Source: an uncultured Thermoleophilia bacterium
GTDB taxonomy: Bacteria; Actinomycetota; Thermoleophilia; UBA2241
Assembly (NCBI GenBank): GCA_903921965.1
Contig: CAIXSE010000600.1
Coordinates: 1-11,958 of the forward strand
DNA: 11,958 nucleotides
Direction: 5' to 3'
Position 1 is the first letter of the stretch, and each line of letters begins with the position of its first letter. The position numbers and the translations under genes were made by a program. Under the pieces are notes generated by a model. That model searched no databases. It was not told the DNA's origin and saw only the letters and a list, made by a program, of their open reading frames with translations. Below, one piece after another: positions 6,635-11,958 of the stretch.

Positions 6635-7782
6635 GCGATGCGCTCCTTCCAGTCGGTGACTTCCCATGGATGTTCTCCGGCGGCCAGCAGGCCTAACCGC
6701 CGGGCTTGCTCCTGCGCGATACGGCACTGGTACTCTACGGGCCGGTCGAGGACGCCGTGCTCGGCGTACGAACGTGCCGGGCACTGTTCGCAGTACCCCG
6801 CCAGGAAGCACCTGGCGCAGCGCTCGAGGTAGGCGGGGTCGGTGGCCTTCATCTCCCTCAAGCGCGGGAACGCCTCGGTGACCGCCTCTCGCAGCGATCC
6901 GGTCGAGAGGTCGTACGCGAGGGCGGGGTCGCGCAGCACCGAGCAGGCGTGCAGGATGCCGTAGGGGTCGAGCGCGGGGCGCTTGCCGATGTCGCAGGCG
7001 AAGAGCGTGTCGCCGGAGGGTCCGCAGAAGGCGCGGCAGAACTCGGCGGAGACGGCCTCGTGCCCCGCCGCCTCCGCGGCGGCGGGGAGGACCTCCGCGG
7101 GATCGGCGCGTACGTCTTCGATGCTTCGGTTGCGGCGGCTGGAGTCGCGCCGCCTCCTGAGGTCGTAGAACATCACCTGCGAGGGCGCGTCGACGACCGT
7201 CGGCAGCCCGGCCGCCCAGGCCGCGAGCTCCTTCATCTCGCCGGTGTAGGGCGGCCTGAAGGCTCCGCTGAGCTTGAGCGGTACGCCGGCCTGCCCGAGG
7301 AGGTCGACGCCGCGCCGGAACTCCGCGTACGACCCCCTGCGCCGCGTCATCGCCTCGTAGGTGGCCGCCGACATCCCGTAGACGGTGACCTCGGCGGGGC
7401 TGCGCGGCGGGATCTCCGACAGCAGGGCGGCGAGCTCCGGGGTGACGCGGCGGGCGTTGGTGGCCAGCGTGACGGTGATCCCCAGGCGCCGCGTGTACTC
7501 GTAGAGCTCCGCGAAGTCGTCGCGGACGAGCGGTTCGCCTCCCGTGAAGCGGATGCGCAGGAGGCCGAGCTCGGCGGCCTCGGCGAGGATCTCCCGCGCC
7601 CGTTGCGTCGAGACCTCGGCGGCGAGAGCGCGGGCGTCGTCGAGCGGCAGGTTGACGCAGCAGTGGCGACAGTCGTTGTCGCAACGTTCGGTGAGCTCGA
7701 AGTCCATCTGCGCGAGCAGCGGCCGCGGGATGACGGCGCCGGGGCCGGAGACGACCACGGAGGATGGCCGGGGCTCGCTCAC
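6619..7782 (-). CDS. Radical SAM/SPASM peptide-modifying enzyme (second, upstream copy)
   Basis: A 387-residue protein. The cluster motif C34-D-N-D-C38-R-H-C41 is followed by CVNLPLDDARAL; the SAM-binding GGEP is at 81-84. SPASM cysteines are C263, C280 (G-x4-C), C322 and C325, C331 and C334, and C353, with two extra cysteines at C249 and C253. It closely parallels the other enzyme: both share NDC-x-HC-x2-NLP, EVTVYG, TYEA-x-TRR-x-GSY and FRRG at the same places, so they look like an old tandem duplication. The GTG at 7782 is chosen because it starts 14 nt after the HprK-like stop and gives the same N-terminal length as the paralogue. Its ribosome binding site is weak, so upstream alternative starts inside the HprK-like gene cannot be excluded. 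The target residue is unknown. Confidence 0.92.
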   Translation of the reverse strand: MSEPRPSSVVVSGPGAVIPRPLLAQMDFELTERCDNDCRHCCVNLPLDDARALAAEVSTQRAREILAEAAELGLLRIRFTGGEPLVRDDFAELYEYTRRLGITVTLATNARRVTPELAALLSEIPPRSPAEVTVYGMSAATYEAMTRRRGSYAEFRRGVDLLGQAGVPLKLSGAFRPPYTGEMKELAAWAAGLPTVVDAPSQVMFYDLRRRRDSSRRNRSIEDVRADPAEVLPAAAEAAGHEAVSAEFCRAFCGPSGDTLFACDIGKRPALDPYGILHACSVLRDPALAYDLSTGSLREAVTEAFPRLREMKATDPAYLERCARCFLAGYCEQCPARSYAEHGVLDRPVEYQCRIAQEQARRLGLLAAGEHPWEVTDWKERIACLKE

Positions 7783-7796
7783 GGGGTGCGGCTCAG

Positions 7797-8837
7797 TCAG
7801 TCGCCGGCGCCGTTCGCGCACAGCTCGCACAGCACCGGCACGATCGCCCCGCTCCTGTCGAACTCCATCGTGTACACCGGCACCGAGACGGCGATGTGCT
7901 CCACGATCGCCAGCGTCTGGCGCCACCACGCGGCGGTGACCACCGGCTTGATGACGCAGCCCAGCAGCGTCGCGAGCGAGGCGACCGGCTCCATGCGGGT
8001 GAGGCGGTTGTCGGCCGACTGCTTGAGCAGGAGCACGGCGCGCAGCGGCGCCGACTGCGGCGAGACGATCGGCACCTGCCCGTGGCTCCAGGTGCCGTGG
8101 ATGCGGTGTCCGTCGGGCCAGCGGCGGATGATGTTGCGGTCGTCGCACAGGGGTACGGCGACGTCCTTCAGGAGTTCGAGGATCGTGGACTTGCCGGCCT
8201 CGGAGTGGCCGACGAACACCAGGCCCGCCTCGTCGAGGACGACGGCGCTGGAGTGGAAGTAGCAGGCGTCGCGGGCGGCCAGCGCCGGCGCCACGACGAC
8301 CTGGTCGGTGGGGAACAGCGTGAGCGCGTTCTGGTTGCCGCGGAGGAAGCCCTCTTCGAGGCGGGGACCGTTGAGGATGCGCCCGCGCGTGTGCGCCTCG
8401 TTGAAGACGGCGATGCGGTCGAGGGTGTGACCCGGACCCATGAGGCCGCGGTAGATGTAGTGGCCGTCGCGGTGCGAGATGACCCAGTTCACCGCCCGGT
8501 GGACCTCGTCGCCGTAGTCGCCCTCGGTGTCGGCAGGGAGGCCGAAGTGATGCCTGAACAGGAGCGTGTCGGCGCCCGGGCTGATGACCTCGAACGCGTC
8601 GAACTTGCGGGAGAACGTGCGCTCGGCGAACGGGAGGTCGGACTCGACGGCGACGGTGAGCCCCGCGAGCTGGTAGAAGCGGCGGCGGGTGCGGTCGACC
8701 GCGGGGAGCGCGTCCACCGGCGTGAGGAGGGCATCGGGGAGCCGCACGTCGTCTCGCCCGGTCCACGGCCCGAAGGTATCTCCCGGATGTGCTGTCACGT
8801 GCACCTCGCTGTCCGCGGGCCCCAAGGCTGTGCTCAT
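7797..8837 (-). CDS. HprK-related P-loop kinase-like protein
   Basis: A 346-residue protein with the nucleotide-binding region of the HPr kinase/phosphorylase superfamily. HSSAVVLDEAGLVFVG (195-210) leads into the P-loop GHSEAGKST (210-218), followed by the acidic pair of LCDDRNIIRR (D232, D233). The roughly 190-residue N-terminal half is unlike classical HPr kinase and is not recognised beyond its occurrence in such HprK-related proteins. There is no nearby HPr or PTS gene, so a role in carbon catabolite control is unlikely. HprK-like kinases in lasso peptide clusters (paeninodin type) phosphorylate the precursor peptide's C-terminal hydroxyl residue. HprK-related proteins also occur with PqqD-like and nucleotidyltransferase genes in exopolysaccharide loci. 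Its ATG overlaps the stop of the nucleotidyltransferase (ATGA, 8834-8837), indicating coupled translation with it. Confidence 0.88.
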   Translation of the reverse strand: MSTALGPADSEVHVTAHPGDTFGPWTGRDDVRLPDALLTPVDALPAVDRTRRRFYQLAGLTVAVESDLPFAERTFSRKFDAFEVISPGADTLLFRHHFGLPADTEGDYGDEVHRAVNWVISHRDGHYIYRGLMGPGHTLDRIAVFNEAHTRGRILNGPRLEEGFLRGNQNALTLFPTDQVVVAPALAARDACYFHSSAVVLDEAGLVFVGHSEAGKSTILELLKDVAVPLCDDRNIIRRWPDGHRIHGTWSHGQVPIVSPQSAPLRAVLLLKQSADNRLTRMEPVASLATLLGCVIKPVVTAAWWRQTLAIVEHIAVSVPVYTMEFDRSGAIVPVLCELCANGAGD

Positions 8838-10009
8838 CGCCTTCTCAGGGACTTCTGCAGGTAGCGGACCCGCTGGAAGATCTCCCAGGCGACGGGCTGG
8901 TTCGACTCACCGTGGTCCATCATACCTTGGTCCCGGGGCGCGAAGACCTGCAGCGCCGCCAGACGGGCGCCGTCCCACCGGCGGTCCAGCGAACGCGCGC
9001 GCCACAGCGTGCTGATGAGACGGGTGTCGCCGAGGTCGTCGGACGTCTCGATGAGCTCCGCGGCCTTGCGTGCCAGAGCGCAGGCCCCGGCGTCTGCCGC
9101 GAGAGCCTCGGTGAACTCCGGCGGCAGCGGGGCGCCGGCGAGGTCTCTCGCCAGGGCGAAGCCCACCAGGCAGCGGCGCAGCGCCCCCCGCGCCCGCGCC
9201 CGCCGGACGAAGCGGTCCGGGCGGCCGTAGGCGCCCCCGGCGAGCACGCGGGCGAGCGTGGCCACGTGCTCCAGCTGCGCCCAGCGGTGGGCGTCGCCGT
9301 GGACGCACAGCGCCAGGAGGTCGTCGGACGGGCGGAGCACGAAGATGGGGTGGCCGAGGAGCGTCCCCGGCTGCGCCCGCCGGAGGAGCTCCTCGGCGTC
9401 GAAGACGGCGGGGACGAAGGCAGGCCCAGTGCGCCAGTGCACTTCGACCAGGAGGTCGTGGCCCTCGAGGATGTCGTGGAACTGCCCGTCGCGGGTGTGT
9501 GCGTCGTCGGCCGGCCGGCGGGTGGCGGCGATGCCCAGGCCCGCGAGGACCTCACAGGCCTCGGCGACCTGAGACCTGGCGACGAACAGGTCGAGGTCCT
9601 GGAAGTAGCGCATGGTGATCTCGCCGTAGGCGCGTTCGGAGAGGACGGGTCCTTTGTACGGCAGAGCGGTGATGTGCCTGGCGCCGAGGGCGGTGATGAT
9701 GCGGAGGAGCGCGACGGCCTGCCGCAGCGAGCGTTCGGCGTTGGCCTGGTTGATGAGCCGCACTTCTTCGAAGAGGGCCTGAGGAACCAGGTCGCGGTGC
9801 GGCGACAGCGTCGTGAAGAACAGGGGGAGGACCGACTGGTGGATGGCGAGGTCCCGCAGGCGGGGCCAGTCGGTGACGCGGGCGAGCGCCGCCCGGAGGT
9901 CGTCCGCGGCGACGCCGAGCCGGGTGCACGCCAGCAGCGCCGCGTACTCTGGGCTCGTGGAGCGGGTGTCGCGGCGAGCCGGCGCCGGATCAGGCGTAGT
10001 AGTGGCCAT
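8834..10009 (-). CDS. Nucleotidyltransferase family protein (PF14907 type)
   Basis: A 391-residue protein. Landmarks of the family are LPYKGPVLSERAYGE (K119, G120), the Pol-beta-like acidic motif RYFQDLDLFV (R134, D138, D140), a third acidic block LLVEVHWR (E189, H191, W192), and LLALCVHGDAHRWAQL (H237, H241, W243). The pattern is that of the uncharacterised nucleotidyltransferases found in RiPP clusters next to HprK-like kinases and in polysaccharide loci. One proposed role, from lasso peptide work, is further modification of a phosphorylated peptide. The donor nucleotide and acceptor cannot be inferred here. The gene overlaps the end of the BY-kinase gene by 20 nt and the HprK-like gene by 4 nt. 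The ATG at 10009 has only a distant GGAG upstream; the first 20 residues are Pro/Arg/Thr-rich and may be poorly conserved. Confidence 0.88.
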   Translation of the reverse strand: MATTTPDPAPARRDTRSTSPEYAALLACTRLGVAADDLRAALARVTDWPRLRDLAIHQSVLPLFFTTLSPHRDLVPQALFEEVRLINQANAERSLRQAVALLRIITALGARHITALPYKGPVLSERAYGEITMRYFQDLDLFVARSQVAEACEVLAGLGIAATRRPADDAHTRDGQFHDILEGHDLLVEVHWRTGPAFVPAVFDAEELLRRAQPGTLLGHPIFVLRPSDDLLALCVHGDAHRWAQLEHVATLARVLAGGAYGRPDRFVRRARARGALRRCLVGFALARDLAGAPLPPEFTEALAADAGACALARKAAELIETSDDLGDTRLISTLWRARSLDRRWDGARLAALQVFAPRDQGMMDHGESNQPVAWEIFQRVRYLQKSLRRR

Positions 10010-11639
10010 AGCTGGACGAGCGGCTCCTGGCCTTGACCAGTACGGCGCCGAGCTGCTTGCAGGGCAGCGGCCTGAGGAGGTCGCGCATCTCGACGAGCGT
10101 CGTGTGCTGCGCCCTCTTGATGTCGACCACGACGACCAGCGCGTCGATCTGTGCCGCGAGCGCCGCCGCGTCGCCGACCTCGAGCAGCGCCGGCGAGTCG
10201 ACGAGCACGAGGTCGGCGCCGTTGCCCTTGAGGTCGCGGATGACCTCGCCGAACCTGCTGGACGCCACGAGCTCGCCGGGGTCCGGGACCTGGCGGCCGG
10301 CGGTCAGGACGTACAGGGCCGGCTCCGTCGCCGTGCGCCGGCCCGCCGCCGTCTCGGGGCCGACGTCGGCGGTCCGGGCGACCACCACGGGGATGCGCAC
10401 GCCGGCGGTGGCTGCGCCGGCCTGCTGCGAGCCGTCGCCGGCCGGCGCCTGCAGGGTGCTGCGCAGCTCGACGTGCTGGATGACGTCGATGAGCGACTTG
10501 TCGTCGGCGAGGACGTCGGAGAGCCCCGCCTCGTTGGGCAGGCCGAAGTACTCGTGCACGCGCGGGCGGCGGATGTCGCCGTCGACGACGACGACCTTCT
10601 TGCCCGCGAGGGCCAGGGTGATGGCGAGGTTGCACACCATGGTGCTCTTGCCTTCGCCGGCGCGGGCGCTCGTGACCATCAGTGAGGAGTGTCCGTCGGG
10701 GTTGAAGTAGTCGAGGTTGGCACGCAGCAGCCGGAGTGCTTCGGCCATCTTTCCGCGCGGCTCGTTCAGCACGACGAGGCGGCCCGCTCCGAGGCTGCGC
10801 CGGTCGATCTCGGGGAGGGTGCCCACCACGGGGAGCCCCAGGACCGCCGCCGCCTCCTGCTTGCCGCTCACCCTGGCGGTGAGCGGCTCCAGGATGAACG
10901 CGAGGGCGACGCCCAGGAGGATCCCGACGCCGAGGCCCAGGAACGCGGCCTGACGCGGCTGCGGCGCGAACGGATCGTTCGGCGGCACGGCCTGCGTGAT
11001 CTGCTCGAAGTCGCCGGCCGCGGTCGTCTCGAGCAGCTTCAGGCTCTGCAGCCGCTGCTGCAGCAGGGCGTAGTCGGCGGACTGCTGCTGCTCGGGCGTC
11101 GTGAAGGCCTCCATGTTGGCCTTCACGGCCTGCTCGGCGGCCGTGATGCGCTTGAGCTGCTGGTCCTTGCGCCACTGCACGATGGCCGCCGCGTAGGCGT
11201 TGGCGGCTGCTGCTGCGACAGCGGGGTCGCCGCTGGTCGCGGTGACGTCGACCACGCCGCTCGTGCCGCCGCTGCCGGACGTGCTCTCCCTCGCCGAAGC
11301 CGACACGGTGAAGTCGCCGCCGAGCGGTGCCTCGGCGGTCTTCTGTGCGAGGTCGTAGATCTCGGTGCTGTCGGCCAGGTCGAGGATGTTCTCCACGGCC
11401 AGGTCGCGGGCCTCGCCCGCGTAGTAGGACCCGCCGAGCGGGTCGGACGGGTCCACCGGTTCCACGTACAGCAGGGACGCCGTGGCGGCGTACTGGGGCG
11501 CCTGCTGCCACGAGTAGACGAAGGCGCCCGCGGTCGACGCGCACACCACGATGAGGATGACCCACTTCCAGCGCCAGAGGACGCGCAGGTAATCACTGAG
11601 CGACATGCCGCCGCTCTTGCCGGACGGGCCTTGGGCCAT
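9990..11639 (-). CDS. Polysaccharide co-polymerase / tyrosine autokinase (Wzz plus BY-kinase)
   Basis: A 549-residue protein. An N-terminal Wzz domain starts with SDYLRVLWRWKWVILIVV and has transmembrane helices at about 26-44 and 232-250 flanking an extracytoplasmic part rich in coiled-coil residues (about 155-215). The cytoplasmic BY-kinase domain has Walker A SARAGEGKST (324-333), Walker A' VVVVDGDIRRPR (D353, D355) and Walker B LVLVDSP (D481). It ends SYGHYYA, a short tyrosine cluster (Y544, Y547, Y548) for autophosphorylation. Such proteins control chain length and export of capsule or exopolysaccharide. A roughly 50-residue Ala/Gly/Thr-rich insert (391-440) separates Walker A' from Walker B. 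GGAGGT lies just upstream of the ATG at 11639; M12 is an alternative start. It is the first gene of the operon that includes the peptide-modification genes. Confidence 0.95.
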   Translation of the reverse strand: MAQGPSGKSGGMSLSDYLRVLWRWKWVILIVVCASTAGAFVYSWQQAPQYAATASLLYVEPVDPSDPLGGSYYAGEARDLAVENILDLADSTEIYDLAQKTAEAPLGGDFTVSASARESTSGSGGTSGVVDVTATSGDPAVAAAAANAYAAAIVQWRKDQQLKRITAAEQAVKANMEAFTTPEQQQSADYALLQQRLQSLKLLETTAAGDFEQITQAVPPNDPFAPQPRQAAFLGLGVGILLGVALAFILEPLTARVSGKQEAAAVLGLPVVGTLPEIDRRSLGAGRLVVLNEPRGKMAEALRLLRANLDYFNPDGHSSLMVTSARAGEGKSTMVCNLAITLALAGKKVVVVDGDIRRPRVHEYFGLPNEAGLSDVLADDKSLIDVIQHVELRSTLQAPAGDGSQQAGAATAGVRIPVVVARTADVGPETAAGRRTATEPALYVLTAGRQVPDPGELVASSRFGEVIRDLKGNGADLVLVDSPALLEVGDAAALAAQIDALVVVVDIKRAQHTTLVEMRDLLRPLPCKQLGAVLVKARSRSSSYGHYYA

Positions 11640-11781
11640 GTGACCTCCAGTAGAGCCTGAAGCAATCGTAGGGGCGGGAGCCTGTCGCGGGCAAGTTCCG
11701 AGGAGGCGCCCGCCCACGGCTGAATATACTATCGACGTTCTCAGTACGACCTTGACGGTCTTCGAGCTGACGTCTGGCACC
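11640..11781. promoter_or_regulatory. Divergent intergenic region with AT-rich promoter core
   Basis: This 142-nt region separates the divergent BY-kinase (-) and WecG-type (+) genes. Its only A/T-rich patch, around 11722-11733, reads TATACT on the + strand (11725-11730, five of six matches to TATAAT) and TAGTAT/TATATT on the - strand. Either or both could be -10 elements for the two divergent transcripts. I see no good TTGACA-like -35 at the correct distance on either strand. No operator-like inverted repeat longer than 4-5 bp stands out. Confidence 0.35.
11643..11648 (-). promoter_or_regulatory. Ribosome binding site of the BY-kinase gene
   Basis: GGAGGT on the - strand, three bases before the ATG at 11639. 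The match to the anti-Shine-Dalgarno sequence is excellent although the spacing is short. It supports the chosen start over the internal methionine at residue 12, which lacks a comparable site, and over the much longer upstream frame. Confidence 0.65.
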
Positions 11782-11958
11782 TTGAGTACCTTCATCGCAG
11801 ACACGCGCGCCATCGGTCGCGTCCTCGGTGTCCCCGTGGACCTGGTCTCGTGCGGGTTCGCGGCGGAGCGCGTGTGCGACTGGGCCGCCCGGCGCGCGTC
11901 CCGCTCGGTCCTGGTCGCGAACGTCCACATGACCATGGAGGCCGTGGACGACCCCTCG
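11782..11958 (+). CDS. WecG/TagA/CpsF-family glycosyltransferase, N-terminal fragment
   Basis: The gene runs off the right edge; 59 codons are visible. The readable protein includes RVLGVPVDLVSCGFAAERV and, at the edge, VLVANVHMTMEAVDDPS. These correspond to the N-terminal blocks of the WecG/TagA/CpsF family: the short beta strand with GVPVD, and the strand followed by the asparagine and MxMEA segment. These enzymes transfer N-acetylmannosamine, N-acetylmannosaminuronic acid or similar sugars onto a lipid-linked acceptor in wall teichoic acid, enterobacterial common antigen or exopolysaccharide synthesis. No ATG or GTG lies in frame at the expected place; TTG at 11782 is the best start, with TTG at 11752 as an alternative, and neither has a strong ribosome binding site. 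The gene fits the sugar transferase and co-polymerase in the same window. Confidence 0.8.
   Translation, partial: MSTFIADTRAIGRVLGVPVDLVSCGFAAERVCDWAARRASRSVLVANVHMTMEAVDDPS

Noticed and set aside
4766..6832. Long + strand open frame (688 residues) opposite the radical SAM, peptidase and PqqD-like genes
   Set aside because: It is antisense to genes with clear family motifs, has Arg/Gly/Ala/Val/Glu-biased composition and no recognisable domain. It is a normal by-product of high GC.
7797..8837. HprK-like gene as a true HPr kinase/phosphorylase for carbon catabolite control
   Set aside because: The N-terminal half differs from classical HPr kinase and no PTS or HPr gene is nearby; the context is peptide modification and polysaccharide synthesis.
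4447..10009. Lasso peptide or classic GeoRSP cluster
   Set aside because: No asparagine-synthetase-like cyclase or transglutaminase-like protease is present, so it is not a lasso cluster. In GeoRSP, one partner is described as a SPASM-only protein, whereas here both proteins retain the full radical SAM motif.
8920..11565. Very long - strand open frame (881 residues) overlapping the BY-kinase and nucleotidyltransferase genes
   Set aside because: It is read in another frame of the same strand and consists of Arg/Ala/Ser/Pro-rich sequence with no domain; the motif-bearing frames explain the region.
1..11958. tRNA, rRNA, CRISPR array, insertion sequence or attachment site
   Set aside because: I saw no spaced direct repeats, transposase motifs, tRNA-like cloverleaf or rRNA conserved blocks on either strand. 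A program such as tRNAscan could still find something I missed by eye.

Overview
The window is high-GC DNA (about 70% by eye) with strong third-position G/C, short spacers and GTG/TTG starts alongside ATG. It carries a 14-helix NuoN directly after NuoM, a YmdB-type phosphoesterase and a full polysaccharide toolkit. This fits a high-GC actinobacterial lineage; a Coriobacteriia-like or related anaerobe/facultative organism is my guess, and no rRNA or other taxonomic marker is present to test it.

Left part (1-4325, + strand): the 3' end of nuoM overlaps nuoN (complex I membrane subunits). These are followed by a YmdB-family metallophosphoesterase and a polyprenyl-phosphate sugar-1-phosphate transferase, the membrane enzyme that starts a surface polysaccharide repeat unit. 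A perfect 20-bp inverted repeat at 4385-4425 closes this side.

Central and right part (11639 down to 4447, - strand): a tightly packed convergent operon. In transcription order it holds a Wzz/BY-kinase-type polysaccharide co-polymerase and tyrosine autokinase, a PF14907-type nucleotidyltransferase, an HprK-related P-loop protein, a radical SAM/SPASM enzyme, a PqqD-like peptide-binding protein, a signal-peptidase-I-like serine peptidase with a Ser/His dyad, a second paralogous radical SAM/SPASM enzyme, and a 56-residue three-cysteine peptide. Most junctions overlap by 4-20 nt. The last gene has its own 91-nt upstream region with a candidate promoter.

Right edge (about 11782-11958, + strand): the start of a WecG/TagA/CpsF-family glycosyltransferase, divergent from the BY-kinase gene across a 142-nt intergenic region with an AT-rich core.

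Interpretation: the - strand operon looks like a ribosomally made, post-translationally modified peptide (RiPP) pathway. It has a precursor, a PqqD-type recognition protein, two radical SAM/SPASM modifying enzymes, a candidate leader peptidase, and the HprK-like kinase plus nucleotidyltransferase pair. It is translationally coupled to, and surrounded by, exopolysaccharide genes. Either the peptide is a product encoded inside a polysaccharide locus, or the peptide-modifying machinery serves envelope or polysaccharide assembly. No dedicated exporter is visible in the window. Family assignments come from motifs read in the sequence; the pathway as a whole is inference.
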